Assembly (NCBI GenBank): GCA_019843655.1
Contig: JACDQD010000104.1
Span: 3,410,001-3,474,000 of the forward strand
From: Lethocerus indicus
Lineage: Eukaryota > Arthropoda > Insecta > Hemiptera > Belostomatidae
DNA length: 64,000 nt
Reading direction: 5' to 3'
Both the position numbers and the translations under genes were made by a program. Below the pieces are notes generated by a model that was not told the DNA's origin, searched no databases, and saw only the letters and a list, made by a program, of their open reading frames with translations. Shown piece after piece: positions 12,978 through 28,474 of this stretch (positions within the stretch are counted from its first letter, which is position 1; every line of letters begins with the position of its first letter).

Positions 12978-15641
12978 ATGGTGCTCGAAAATTCGCCGAA
13001 CGCTAGGATGAACAAGACTGTTCTGAACAGGTTCCTCCAGCTGCCCCAGGGTGAGAACCAGGTCCAGGCGATGTACGTCTGGATTGACGGAACCGGACAG
13101 AACCTGAGGGCCAAAACCAGGACTCTCGATTTCGTCCCTTCTGCCGTCTCAGGTACATGTTTCGATTTTAATTTAAATAATTTAATTTAAATAAATCATA
13201 TTTCGTGGAACAGTATAAAATACGAGATAACAAAATCTGAGAGGGGTTAAGGTAAATAGTTCGGTTTCGGGAAGACATTTAAATCAGGTGATAGAGGCTG
13301 AAAGTCATGTCCAAATTGTTGTTTTATTGAGAGTGTCGTGCTCCCACGCTTTTTAATCACAATTATTCACTCTCAACAGTTAACTGTCTATATATTCCTT
13401 TAGTATGGAGGGGCCATACATATAGTAGTATACTGTTATATAGAGCCAGTCCAACGCTGTAATTTATGTATCTGATAAAACAGCTTACGAATATTAAAGA
13501 AAGGAAGGAGACTTTTGAAAATGTTATTCCGAGGAAAGGAATCATCGTTGAGGACAAGATTGGCCATGAATCACAAATGAGTGCCCAAAAGAATGGGAAT
13601 CGAGGCTTTACCGAAGTGAATTTAATTCCTATTTTTATTTCAGATCTTCCCGTCTGGAACTACGATGGAAGCTCAACCTACCAGTCGGAAGGCAGCAACA
13701 GTGATACATACCTTCAACCGGTAGCTATGTACAAAGACCCGTTCAGGCTCGGAAACAACAAGCTTGTGCTCTGCGACACTTACAAATACAACAAGAAACC
13801 GACAGGTAGATATTGGAACTTGTAAAAACAAAAACGTTTATGAAATTTAATTATTTTTGTGATAATAACAGTTCCGCTAGCGGAAACGTTCGCTCATTTA
13901 ATATTATTTTCGTTCACACTCTAGATACAAATCACAGACACGCTTGCCTCGAGGCAATGAAGGCCGCTGCGGAGCAAAAACCTTGGTTCGGAATCGAGCA
14001 GGAGTACACGCTCCTCGACATGGAAGGCAGGCCATTCGGTTGGCCGAAGAACGGTTTCCCCGGCCCTCAGGTAATTTTATAAAATCGGCAGAAAATCTAG
14101 ATGAGGAGTACCAATAAACTACTGCTCCAGTTTCAGTTCGAAGAATATCCAGAGTTAACCGAATATTTTTTTTCCACGTTGTCATACAATAGAAGATACA
14201 TTTTGCCGTATCCGTTCATATTGAATTATGTTTCCACAGGGCCCATACTACTGCGGTGTTGGGGCGAACAAAGTCTACGCCAGGGACATCGTGGAGGCTC
14301 ACTACCGCGCTTGCCTTTATGCCGGCATCAACATTTCGGGAACCAACGCCGAAGTTATGCCCGCCCAGGTAATTTAACTAACATTGTACTTTCTCATACT
14401 GTTATTACAGGCGTTCAACTCTTGTGTCCCCGGTAAGACGACCGTTTTAAGGTGGGGGCGTATTGTTGAAGATTCGTTTCTTTAAATAAGGTGGATTTGA
14501 TTTTGTCTAACAGTGGGAGTTCCAAGTGGGTCCCTGCGAGGGCATCGCCATTGCTGACCAGATCTGGATGGCTCGATTTTTGCTTCACCGCGTCGCTGAA
14601 GAGTTCGGCGTAGTCGTCACCCTCGACCCTAAGCCGATGGAAGGGGACTGGAACGGAGCCGGAGCTCATTGCAACTTCTCGACCAAGTCCATGAGAGAAG
14701 AAAATGGAATAATGTCAGTAGTGCATTTAAAACCCCTTTTAATGTGTATATCAACCTCTACCGACACCTCGAGCACATGTTAGAACTACCTGTTTCCCGT
14801 ATTTTTTAAGGACGACGCAATTGTCGTAACTTTACTAACTTCCACCTCTCAATTTCAGTGAAATCGAAAAGGCCATTGACAAACTGTCCAAGCAGCACCT
14901 GCGACACATCCAGGCCTACGATCCTCTTGGAGGGAAGGACAACGAGCGTCGTCTTACTGGCAGGCACGAAACCTCATCGATCCACGATTTCTCTGCCGGT
15001 ATGTTTTCCAAATATCCATGAAATAATGCTGCATTAAATTATATTGTAGTTTAACGATTGATTTATCCTCCTAGGGACAGATTTTGTTTGTTTGTCATTT
15101 TGTCCATGTCTTAATCTCAGTCATTATTTTTTAACATAATGATTTTTCTTCCATGTTTATTATTGTTAGACAAAAGATACAATTCAGTGATAATGGTACT
15201 GCAATATTTAACAGTTATAAGTGTCATAATAAATAAATATAGTTAATATAAAAAATAAAATGTTTTTATTGATTGTTTTTTAAAGATTGGACATCTTTGT
15301 TATAGTAGAACAGTTGTACCTAAATTGACTGTTGAAACTTGTTGGCAACCTCCTAAAGGATACCAAGAATTACAATGAACTTTAACATAATTTTGATATT
15401 ATTTATTCCATCAAGCAATGATTTCTTGTAAACAATAATTACATTTGAAAGTACTAGATATAATAATTCCGAAATCTCTTCTTTTTTTTTAGGAGTTGCC
15501 AACCGAGGTGCCAGTGTAAGAATCCCGCGAAGTTGTGCTGAAGAGAAGAAAGGATATCTTGAAGACAGGCGGCCTTCATCTAACTGCGACCCGTACTCTG
15601 TAATCAATGCTTTGGTGCGCACTATCTGCTTGGATGAGTAA
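12978..15641 (+). CDS. GS: Glutamine synthetase (glutamate-ammonia ligase), complete
   Basis: Seven coding exons: 12978-13152, 13644-13805, 13925-14070, 14240-14368, 14514-14713, 14859-14998 and 15493-15641. They join in frame to 366 residues, the usual length of animal type II glutamine synthetase. The enzyme condenses glutamate and ammonia using ATP to make glutamine. The N-terminal beta-grasp domain has NYDGSS near residue 70. The catalytic domain has FGIEQEYT (134-141, metal-binding Glu137/Glu139), GPCEG (210-214), [16 protein letters not shown] (248-263, His256), [10 protein letters not shown] (320-329) and [12 protein letters not shown] near 340. No key residue is missing. The start ATG sits in GCCAAGATGG just after an acceptor. 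There is no mitochondrial presequence, so I infer the cytosolic form. All introns are GT-AG; the donor of exon 5 is the less usual GTCAGT. Confidence 0.97.
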
Positions 15642-15763
15642 TCAACACAATTTTGAATGCAATGAGAGAAAAAAATAACGAATATTTTTAACACGGGTGA
15701 GAGGGTATTAATATTTGTAAATCTAGTGTTTAATGTTATACATAAAATATATATATATACATA

Positions 15764-15769
15764 AATAAA
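15764..15769 (+). terminator. Poly(A) signal of glutamine synthetase
   Basis: AATAAA lies about 120 bases after the stop codon. Another AATAAA near 15940 could give a longer 3' end. Confidence 0.5.
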
Positions 15770-18098
15770 TTGTTATATGTATTTTAATTAATGTACCTAA
15801 ATGTAACTGCATGATGCGCCATTTTTATAATATTTGATTGGAGCTGTATACTACTATGTACTATTTTTTTACAAACTGTGAAACATAAAATTTTCAAATG
15901 GCTCATCAGGTATTGTAAATTAAACTATTTTATGTACAAATAAATGTTATTAAAACTAGTCTAATGAAGTTGGACCTCATCTGTTTTTAAATACCCTCAT
16001 TATATTATAAAATTGGAATTTGATTAATCATTTCAGATGTGATTATTTTTATGTGAGACAAATATTAAACAAATAGTATATATATGTATAAAAGAATAAT
16101 ATAGGTAATGGAAAAAATAATATATTAATAATTCATAAAATATATACAAGTTTGATATGCACCTTTTTATAAAGTTTTATTGTTGTTGGATGGAATTATA
16201 ATATAGGCTATATAATTGCTAAATTTATTAGGAGTGCTATGACAAATTCTATGTACGAGTTGTGTTTGTATTTTACCATCATATATGATTAGTTATATCT
16301 TGTAGTGGTCATATATGATTTGTCAATAGATGTGGGTACTTCCAACTTATATGGTCAGGTATCAACCAATGGGCTTACAGATGTCAATATTTGATATTCA
16401 TTCTCTATATGTCTGATGGTTGATGCCACAAATCTGGAATTGGGTTTTTGAAATATGGGTAAACCAGGAAGGTTTTATCATTCCATTTAATTACTTAATT
16501 GACATTCGGACTCAGTTCTTCCATAATCATGTAGTTTCATTGTAAACAAATACATCCCTCATGTAACAAATATTTATCAAGTACATCCATTGTATTAATA
16601 CTAGTTTTATGTTATTAAATACTAGGAAATGTCACCAACTGAGATATATTTCAATTGGGTTAAAATGCTTTATGGCAATAGCGGAACTCACCATCAGTGC
16701 AGGTGAAAACATGTAAATGGTACTGAGTAAAGATAACTATTTTAAATTTTAATGGAACAAATGAAATCTTATTGTAAGAAGTATCATAACAAAAGTAAAA
16801 GACACAATAAATGAATTACCAAAATAAAAAAATTGTGTTTCCCCAATATCCCTAAGAAAAGTTTAAACAAAAGTCATGTAGCTAATATAAAATTCAATAT
16901 TACATTATCTATATTTCAATATTTCAAATAGTTGTATAGTAATACAATAAATAACATTATAAATAAATTATTGTTAATTTCTTCTTAAGTAATAATTAGA
17001 CTCAATGTTTTTTTTTTATTTAACTCTATGGCCTTAAACACATACTTTTGGTTGATAAAATATTGAATATGGTAAGATAAATGTGAGAAATGATATACAG
17101 GAATGTAGGTAAACATTAGTTAGTCACAAAACCTAACAGATAATTATAATAATATAAATAGGTATTAATGGTTACTTCACTACTTTAACTGAACTGATTA
17201 CTTCTGGGCCTGTAATTTCTTGACATAGAAAACTAATACAGATATTGTTTATTACTACATACAACAAAATGTCAAATATTAGGGTAAAGAAATTTAATAT
17301 ATTATTTATAATGATTACTTAAAATAATCTTAGTTTACTAAAAATAAATTAATTCACATTGTGAACATGCATGCAATGTTTTAAATAAAAAGTATAGAGC
17401 AGATGAAGAATTCTTAATATAAAAATGAATAAATATGTTGAAGTGTATGAAATATATGCTTTACACACTGCACTGGTTAAGAAAGGTCTTTCCTTAATAA
17501 TCTCAAAAAAATTAAAGCAAAATGTTTTCTGCTTTTTTAAAATTGTTATTTACATAATACATTTGAAAAATACTGTAGCATAAAATTCTTTTCAGAATTT
17601 CTGACCTATTAACTTCTATTAAAGTGGATTTATTTTTGGAGTAAAAGGCAAGTCAAGGAACAATGCAACAAATAGTGTACTAGTAGCATCTATTATAATA
17701 TTACAAATCATAATTATTAAGAAAACTCAAACTATGTTAGATGAAATAAGATCCATATAAAACTATGTACAAAAACATAAGACAATAACTCAAATATTTC
17801 AGTCACAATAGCATTCCTTACCTATCTTGTAATAAATGATCAATTTTATTGGTAATAATATTAAATGAAACATCTCGGTTAAATTGTAATTCAAATTCTC
17901 ACAAATATTTTCCTTTATTATTTTAATATTAAGCAAAATATATAAACAAAACTCCAGCCATTTAATAGTAGGATTATATTAATGATATTAGATCATAAAA
18001 CTTTTAATTCAAGGAGTCATTAACAAAATTTTAAGGACAAAATAATCACAAAGAAAGTATTAAAAAAAGAAAGAACACCTTCATGATTTAACATAACG
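15770..18098. other. AT-rich interval between convergent genes
   Basis: About 2.3 kb of very AT-rich, CpG-poor DNA between the 3' ends of glutamine synthetase (+) and prefoldin 6 (-). It has several AATAAA/TTTATT hexamers and no open frame with recognisable content. It probably contains both 3' untranslated regions. Confidence 0.6.
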
Positions 18099-19990
18099 TT
18101 ATGATTTGGCTGCAAATTTAGCCTGTTCTTGTTGGAACTGAACCTGCAAAGCTCCAAGTTTGTTCCTGTGAGTTTCTTTTTTGGAATCAAGGCTGTCTAT
18201 AAGGTCAGTTATTCGTTTCCTGCAAAAGATGACAAGAAATTAGAAACATAAAGCAGTTAAAATAATATTTTAAATTTAATACTTATATGAGAAATTATCT
18301 CATATTGCACACTAAAACAATAAAGTTTAACATGCGCTTAAACCAATAATATTTTCAACAAACAATCTGGAATCGCTATATCGCTATATGCCACCTATGT
18401 TTTAAATTGGTAGTTTGTATGATTTATGACTGGCCTTTGTTTTTGTATACTAGTACAAAAACCTGGCCTGTTTGCCCATGAAAATGCACCTGCATATATT
18501 TTTAACAATTCAAAAAGTACTAAGTGATACATCCCCAGCCTAATCCAGAGCTAAGCCTGGCTCAGGGACATTATAGTAAATATTTTAATTTTAAATGACA
18601 GTTCCATAAATTTATTGTTACACTGTATATAGCTGTACAGTTGAGGACTCACAGTTCTCCATTGATATAGTCAATTCTTTTTCCAACGTTCTGTTTGGCC
18701 TCTATCAAATCCTGTTTTACTAAGACTGGTCCCATCAGTTTGAAGACTTCGCCGTCTTCTTTGAGACGGTCAAGTTCCTGTAGAATTAAAAATATTTGTT
18801 CATTAAACGGAAAATTGTAATCTTATAGTTTTGTAAATTCAATAAACAAAAAGTAAAATGCATCACATGGTATTTATGTTTACACTTTTCAGATGTCTTA
18901 TGAGAATCAAATTTTCAGTGGTCTCAAATAACCAATAGGTGCCATGGCATCATATTGAATTTATGAGTTTAATATCTGTTAAACTAATACATTCTTTTAA
19001 TGAATTAAAATATCTCTGTCATGGCTTAATGGTCTTTCCCATTACAGGGTGATTTGGTCATAAATAAAATCAAACTACCTGCTCACTAATCATCAACTGG
19101 GCTGGAAAGGGTTTATAATTTATATAAAACACAACAATTAGAATAATTTATGTATATGAGATAGCTTAGTGTAAGAAAGCTTATAATTTTAAAATGTAAT
19201 GCTATTAGCAAAATAACTTGATATTTGCAGGAGAATATCACTAAAAATACCACTGGCTAAAATAAGCCCAATGAACTTTTATCCAATTGCATAGAGAATA
19301 CATCAATTCTCTATTTGCTGGACTAGAAATTATGTCCAAATAAAATGTGCCTAGCAGAAATAAACTATAAAATGTTCAATAACATAGTTTTATGAGCTAC
19401 AGCATAAAACACACATGCAAAAACACAAGGCACACATGCCTGGTTACATTAGGCTTGGTCCAAACTTAGGTTTAATCTACCTCCTACACTAAAATGGCCT
19501 AAATAACCAGGGCACTAATTTTTTATGTCTGCAAGAAAAAATCACAGAGTCCGTGAGCATGCCTCCATCTATTGAGTCTACAACTATTGAATTATAACAT
19601 GTTTTATATACGTTGGAAATATTACAGATTTCGTGTAAATAAAAGGAACCTACCATTTTAACGGCGATATTTTCATGGAGCTGACCATCCAGCACCTGCC
19701 TCTGACTTATGAGTTTGTGATATTCTGAAACAGGCAAAGAAAACGTTGAAACTACATTATTAGGAGCAAAATGTTTGCGAACTTCCGTTTATAAAAAGAA
19801 ACCCAATATCTGAGAATATCCATCCTGGGGAAAAAATGTGGTTTTTTTACAGCGAAAGGTTATGCTCCGGTAGGGGCGATCGAAGAACTTTTCGGGGGAA
19901 GCTTTAGGATTTACTTACGAGGTACTTACCTTTTTCGATGGCTTTATATTTGTCGAGTTCGGCCTGCAGTTTATTCTGTATTTCCTCCAT
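18099..19990 (-). CDS. PFDN6: Prefoldin subunit 6, complete
   Basis: Four exons in coding order: 19990-19930, 19724-19654, 18777-18653 and 18219-18099. They join in frame (378 bases) to 125 residues, close to the family's usual length of about 129. Prefoldin is a cytosolic heterohexamer that hands unfolded actin and tubulin to the CCT chaperonin; subunit 6 is a beta-type subunit. The product starts MEEIQNKLQAELDKYKAIEK, a coiled-coil arm. The central beta-hairpin region includes GQLHENIAVK and FKLMGPVLVKQD, and a second helix contains KRIDYINGELKRITDLIDSL. Gln and Lys are frequent at the end. It is head-to-head with NDUFS3-A, 117 bases apart, so the two probably share a bidirectional housekeeping promoter. 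Confidence 0.95.
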
Positions 19991-20107
19991 GGTTTTCGAT
20001 TTTAGCTAGAATGCTCGCTACTTCGAACCTCCTAGAGTTGCTTTCAGGTTGACCCTCTAGCGGTAAGGGCGAGAACCAGGGGCGAGGTTCGGTTTGGGTT
20101 TTCGACG
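19991..20107. promoter_or_regulatory. Short bidirectional promoter, PFDN6/NDUFS3-A
   Basis: Only 117 bases separate the start codons of two divergent housekeeping genes. No TATA box is evident. Any promoter for both genes must lie here or in their leaders. Confidence 0.65.
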
Positions 20108-23057
<2,950 letters not shown>

Positions 23058-24233
23058 ACAAAATTATGTAGTGTATTAAAAATTGTTAATAAAGGAACGA
23101 AGATATTTATCAATTGTAATTTGGCTATTTATACTCATTTTGGTTAATAATAATCCTGATTATGGAAGTCTACTAGCTATTTATTAAAAATGTGGAATGG
23201 CTTTTCAGGGAAATTTGATAGGTATTCTATGTAGAATATTGCAGTAATAATAAATTGTTAGTTACATTCATATTTGTAATTTACCTTTACCTTTAATGTA
23301 ATATCAGTGCATATTTAAATACATGTAAATAATAATATTTAATATATAATTTATTAAAATGATTATGGGGAGCATCATTTAAGTGTCTTCAAATTGTTGT
23401 GTACTGTGTTCTATGAATGAAACATTACCTCATGTGATATTTGTCATTATGATCTTAGTTAGCATAAAATTATGAGAACAGAGATACCAGTTAAATTCTT
23501 ATTGAAGGTAAAAAGCAAAGAAAAAATAAACCACTAAGAAAATAATGTTAACTTATTTTTAAAAATATAAAACAATTTTTACCTTTGTTTCAAATGTTAT
23601 AATTTGGTACTGGTGGGTGGAGGGTACCGCCACCTTTGTACTCCTATGCAGGAGGTACCAAAGTTAACTCTATCCCTAATTTCCTTAAAGTAAGAATAAA
23701 TGGTAATATAAAAATGAATTAAGTAATATGAAAAATATTAGGGTTTAAGATATTTTCAATTTTGCGTTTATGTTGATATTCAGAGTTACCTATACTTCTA
23801 CTAGTCCATTATATTATGAACATACGTTTGTATTTTTAAACTGATTTAGAAAATTGTCTTTTATAATTTGGTAATCTGCATTTAAATATGTCAGAACGAT
23901 CTATCAAAACAGTATTTTTACAGTTTTCTTTCACCGATTGGTTTTATTAAGTTAACTATATCTGGTCGGTCCCATTGTTTATGTAAAAATGGATGGATTA
24001 TTTCCTTTCTTTTTAACTATACAATAAGTGGGAATAAATTTTGCATTTTATAAAAACGGAAGGTATTATTTTTTAAACGAGGTTTGCAAATAATAACGAA
24101 TTTGAATAAGAAATAATATTGAATAACGACGTTAGAACATTCTGCTGATTGGGAACACTGATCAGGTGGGAAGATCGCAATTTTTTGTCTCTTCAAGTTT
24201 CTGATTCTTAGTTTCGGAATCATCAAGTTGCAA
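23058..24233. other. Intergenic, NDUFS3-A copy 1 to NDUFS3-B copy 1
   Basis: AT-rich. AATAAA at 23088-23093 is the likely poly(A) signal of paralog A. A hairpin sequence lies at 23633-23663. ATTGG boxes near 23938 and 24146 may belong to the paralog B promoter, which has no obvious TATA box. No other gene is seen. Confidence 0.55.
23633..23663. repeat. Imperfect hairpin
   Basis: CCTTTGTACTCCT and AGGAGGTACCAAAG are near-complementary arms around a short loop. The sequence is preserved unchanged in copy 2 at 32693-32723. Confidence 0.6.
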
Positions 24234-26450
24234 ATGGCGAGGGTTTTAAGAAACCTGAATTCCATTTTAAATACTGGCTTCAAATTTTTAGGTGGGGAGT
24301 TTTTATTTCGGACGCCTTTAATTTTGTTGGATACAATTACCACGGAATCTTAGGTCCTGATTAATTTATAACAAACTATATCACCGTATATTTTCCAGGT
24401 ATCACCCATCCTACAAAGATTACTCTTAGGTCTTTTAGCCCTGAAAAAATAAATCCTGAAAAGCAATCGGCAGAAGATAAAAGGTGTAAGACGGATTTAT
24501 TATTTTAGATACTTTTCATTTCATGCTGCATGGCAACAACTTTTAAAAGATGTTTGAGTAATTGTATTACAATTATTACCTTTATCAAACTTATGTCTTT
24601 AGCTGAATATCTTGTAAATATATATCGATCTGAGTAAACTATCTTCCTTAATGTTAGGTACATACATACTAACTAATAAAAGAAAGTTTCAAAATTAAAA
24701 TGGTGGCACCAGTCATAGTAAGTCGGCACTTTTCTCTATAATAAAATGTTTATTTAAAATCAATACAAAATATGCATCTCTTACTTGTTTTTAATTCTCT
24801 GCTGTTGAGCAATCTTATATGTGTACAGATAGAATTAAGTAAATTGAAACAACATGTGTATTTTTCTATGTATTTTATGTTTATTTTGCATGTTTCACAT
24901 GTTTATAGCAACTTTCCGCAAACCTAACATTGATGCCAGCAAGGAGTTGAGTGATTTTGGTCGTTATGTTATGGAATGTCTGCCCAAATTCATACAGAAA
25001 GTCCAGATAACTGCTGGAGATGAACTTGAGCTACTTATTGCCCCAAATGGTGTTATACCTACGCTTCATTTCCTCAAAGACCATCACAATGCTCAGTTCG
25101 CCAGTCTATCTAATGTAACAGCTGTAGATGTGCCATCCAGAAAATTCAGATTTGAAGTATGTGAATAAATCTACATAGATACGTTATTTATTGCAAACAA
25201 TCTTTATTTTCATTCTCAATTAAAAGCTGCAGTTTTCTAACTTTCTCAAGTATTTTTATTTAATGTGCAATTATAATGTCTAAATGAAAGCTTTGATTCA
25301 AAATGTAAATTTCTTAAAGTAGAAGAATATATATTTAAACATATTTGGTCTATGCTACACAGAAGACAGATGTAAATAATATATAAATTTTATTTTAATA
25401 ACAAAATCTATTTTATGGTATATACAATTAATATAAATTATACATCTTATTAAAATTAATCACTGTCACATATTATTATGTAACTTCTTGCAATATAATT
25501 AATTAGTGTTCATCCAGAATGTATTGCATATTCTTATGGTGTAGGGAGTATAGGATAATTAGGATTCTACTATTTATCCAAAGATTAATTAATCCAGATT
25601 TCCTTGTTTTTACTGTATCTTAAATGTTCCATTAAATTATTTTAATGAGAAGCCTGGTAATTTCTTGTAAGTTAATATCTGGTATCAACTTTGTTTTAGG
25701 TTATTTATAACTTCTGCTCCTCACCGCGTTATAACCTCGAGAATCGTACAAAACTTACACAGATGAACTTACACCGATTGAGTCGTGTTATGACCTATTC
25801 AAGGCAGCCAACTGGTATGAACGTGAGGTGTGGGACATGTTTGGTGTGTTCTTCAACAATCATCCTGATCTGCGTCGGATAATGACTGATTATGGATTCC
25901 AGGGTCACCCATTCAGAAAAGATTTCCCTTTGTGTGGTTACGTGGAGGTGTTATTTATTTTAATAATTAATAATTATATTTGACAAGTAATTGCCATACA
26001 ATTTTTATGATATTTAACTTTTTAATTATCTTTAGTCATGAAATGACTTCTTTGTAAATGGAAATTTTTAGTCTAAGTATTAAAATCAATTAATTATTAT
26101 AGTAAGTAATTTGAGTATTCCATAATTATTTGTGTTTAGCATACTGCAATATAGTTATTGGAATATAATTTAAAATATGGTATACATTGTGTTAAAATGG
26201 TAGAATTTAGCATAATTATTTCACTGTGGTAACATTTGAAAAAAAAAACCACTTGTACAATTAATATCAATTCCTTTGTCAGGTACGGTATGATGATGAA
26301 AAGAAGAGGGTAGTATGTGAACCATTGGAAATGACACAGGAGTACAGGAAGTTTGATCTTTCAGCTCCTTGGGAACAGTTTCCAAATTTCAGACATACAC
26401 AAGCTGCTGAAGAAGTGCAAGTAGAAAAGAAAGTTGAATTGAAAAAATGA
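24234..26450 (+). CDS. NDUFS3: NDUFS3 paralog B copy 1, frameshifted in exon 4
   Basis: A second complex I 30-kDa gene in tandem with paralog A. Exons: 24234-24291, 24399-24485, 24909-25156, 25700-25947 and 26283-26450. Exon 1 encodes a presequence ([20 protein letters not shown]) unlike that of paralog A, but intron positions and phases are the same and exons 2 and 3 have identical lengths (87 and 248 bases). The complex I signature [16 protein letters not shown] and [12 protein letters not shown] is present. The first 60 bases of exon 4 differ from copy 2 at several places and are two bases longer, breaking the frame; elsewhere the copies are nearly identical. It also has Met for Ala in YVMECLPK. 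The exon 2 donor is best read as GGT|GTAAGA, which keeps the frame into exon 3. Confidence 0.85.
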
Positions 26451-26951
26451 AAATTTGATAATTGTAGTTTATTTTAAATTACTTGTTCTTATTCAATATG
26501 AAATTGTGTTTATTTTTATGTTGAATTGAATATTGACCATAATTGAATTGAATGTCTCCTATTGAATTTTCCACAATGAGTATTTAAGATGTTAGATAAA
26601 AATAATTTTATAATATAAATAAAAGTATTTTTTCAGTCACTGAAAAATATTTACGTTAAATTAATTATTTTTATTATACGTTAGTTTTATAAATTTAATT
26701 TTGATGCATTGTTTCATTAACTTCTGTGTACTTTTGTTGTTAGTTAAATTATTTTTTCTTAATTTAAAATTTCAAGTTTGAATGACTACTTTTAAAATAT
26801 GGTATTTTTACATTTAAACATTGTTCACATGTATATAATATGCAGTATAAAGCATAGCCCAAGGGTAATGAAATAATAAGACATGAGTAAAACCTTATAC
26901 TTTTATTGAATAGGAAAAATTACGTAAATATCACACTATTTGGTTAATAAT
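26451..26951. other. 3' intergenic between NDUFS3-B and allergen-like gene a (copy 1)
   Basis: AT-rich convergent interval. AATAAA at 26618-26623 (+) probably ends NDUFS3-B. TTTATT at 26902-26907 is AATAAA on the minus strand, about 45 bases past the stop of gene a. Confidence 0.6.
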
Positions 26952-27614
26952 TTAAAAAGGAATTAGGGAGCATAGATCTCCTTTAGAAACTTCTTTTGAT
27001 ACTACTTTTACTAAAGTATTATTGATTACATTCTTGATTTTATCTTTAAAGTGATTAGCTACAATATCAATAATGTCAGATTCCAGCTTGTGAAAAATTC
27101 CACCTCCCATATCAAATTTAAGTTTACCAAGGTTGTCCACAAAGATATGATCCAGTGATGCTTTACAGGTGTTGCCCTCGTGGATGAGCGTGATCTGGGC
27201 ATCGATGGATGCGTCATATGTGCTGACCTCAACTTTGTTGCTCGCACTGAGCAACTTGGAATGGAGCCTGCACTTGTCATAGTGGGCTGTCAGATCGCCA
27301 AGACCCATCTTGATGTTGAGAGTCACCCTGTTACTGCTTGTTGTCATGGTTACATCGCCTGTTCTCTTGATGGTGCTCAGTTGTCTTGCCCAACCTCCGT
27401 CGCATGTCAAGGAACATGAAATGGAGATGAAGTGCCCAATTTTCTTATGCCAGTCTTTCTGCAAGTTCGGTACTGGTACTTGGTCTTTGCCCTCGGCAAT
27501 GATGGTTGTTCTAAGTCCGATTAGAAGGATGTCAACGGCCTTATTAAGGTTCACTGAATCACTGTGACTGGCACCAATGGTGCACAGTACAAAAATTACT
27601 GTTAACAATTTCAT
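26952..27614 (-). CDS. Group 7 allergen-like secreted protein, gene a copy 1
   Basis: Intronless coding region of 220 residues. It starts with a signal peptide (MKLLTVIFVLCTIGASHS) and then has the group 7 allergen layout: an N-terminal helix, a beta-rich middle with LSTIKRTGDV and an IKMGLGDLTAHYDKC segment, then ASLDHIFVDNLGKL and a long amphipathic C-terminal helix. Family members are elongated lipid-binding proteins resembling one half of BPI/LBP. Five cysteines lie in the mature part (CSLTC, YDKC, NTC, DLC). An in-frame ATG 19 codons upstream exists, but a TATA box overlaps that extension, so the downstream Met is the better start. It is identical in mature sequence to copy 2. The ligand is unknown. 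Confidence 0.85.
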   Translation of the reverse strand: MKLLTVIFVLCTIGASHSDSVNLNKAVDILLIGLRTTIIAEGKDQVPVPNLQKDWHKKIGHFISISCSLTCDGGWARQLSTIKRTGDVTMTTSSNRVTLNIKMGLGDLTAHYDKCRLHSKLLSASNKVEVSTYDASIDAQITLIHEGNTCKASLDHIFVDNLGKLKFDMGGGIFHKLESDIIDIVANHFKDKIKNVINNTLVKVVSKEVSKGDLCSLIPF

Positions 27615-27654
27615 TGTTCTTGAACAAATGTAGCATACCTGAAACCTTGATCTT

Positions 27655-27662
27655 CTTTTATA
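27655..27662 (-). promoter_or_regulatory. TATA box of allergen-like gene a copy 1
   Basis: TATAAAAG on the minus strand lies about 41 bases before the chosen start codon, putting transcription start near 27631 and leaving a short leader. It argues against the upstream ATG at 27671. Confidence 0.6.
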
Positions 27663-27799
27663 CAATTGCATTATCTTTTATCACAATTTACCTTATTCAC
27701 ATGTAATTGTGTCGAGTGCACTTATTTGAAGCAGTTAATTTCATTATAATTTAAGATAACTGCTGATCACAAGTGTATAGGTGTTTCTTACAATTAAAT

Positions 27800-28474
27800 T
27801 TAAAATATTTCTAATGGAATTTTAGAACATAGATCTTGTCCGGAAATTTGCCTCTTAATTTGTCTTTCTAAGTTTTTGTTAATAGCACTCTTAACCTTAT
27901 TTTCAAAAAGATCTGCAAATATCTCAAATATTTTTGCTTGCACTTTCTGTAGCACACTGCCTCCAAAATTGAAGTCAAGATCACCCAATTCATTGATATA
28001 AATGTGATCTAATGAAAGGTCACAAGTGCTATTTTCATAATTAAGTGTTACCCGTACATATATAGATACTCTAGAAGTTGATATGTCAATTTTATTGGTG
28101 ACCCTTCCAATACGCCTCGCATTGAATCTGCAGGAGTCATAATGAGCAATGAACTCATCAAGACCCATCTGGAAATTGAGAGTGAGTTTCTCACCAGGAG
28201 TTTTGAATGTGGCATCACCAGTTCTCCTTAGAGTACTTAAATTTCTTATCGATCCTCCATGGCAGTTAAAGGTGCATTTGACTGAAATATTGCGTGCAAT
28301 TTTCTGTGACCATTCCTTGTTAATGTCTGGTAAGTCTAGTTTGTCTTTACCATCAGCCAGAGTTTTCTCATTTAAGTGTTGAATGTAACCATCAACTAAT
28401 TTTTTTAGGTTGATTGTAACTTGATATGACTCACTAAAACTGCACACTAACACAATCAAAATATATAAATTCAT
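27800..28474 (-). CDS. Group 7 allergen-like secreted protein, gene b copy 1
   Basis: Intronless, 224 residues, with signal peptide MNLYILIVLVCSFSESYQ. It has the family segments LSTLRRTGDA, FQMGLDEFIAHYDSC, CDLSLDHIYINELGDL and a C-terminal amphipathic helix, with all five mature cysteines. Compared with copy 2 it has a dozen or so replacements clustered in two loops (TFKTPGEK versus TLSTSGEK; IYVRVTLNYE versus INGQVTLNHE). Copy 2 is closer to gene c in both places. Its C-terminus (LEIF) reads into the junction of a 230-base deletion. It therefore looks less constrained than its partner. It is probably secreted and lipid-binding; function is inferred from the family only. Confidence 0.85.
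   Translation of the reverse strand: MNLYILIVLVCSFSESYQVTINLKKLVDGYIQHLNEKTLADGKDKLDLPDINKEWSQKIARNISVKCTFNCHGGSIRNLSTLRRTGDATFKTPGEKLTLNFQMGLDEFIAHYDSCRFNARRIGRVTNKIDISTSRVSIYVRVTLNYENSTCDLSLDHIYINELGDLDFNFGGSVLQKVQAKIFEIFADLFENKVKSAINKNLERQIKRQISGQDLCSKIPLEIF

Noticed and set aside
14240..14368. Possible frameshift in glutamine synthetase exon 4
   Set aside because: Rechecking the acceptor shows the exon starts one base later than first read. It is 129 bases, in frame, and encodes [10 protein letters not shown] as expected.
24017..24343. 108-codon minus-strand open frame, repeated at 33076-33402
   Set aside because: It overlaps exon 1 of NDUFS3-B on the other strand, and its repetition is explained by the duplication.
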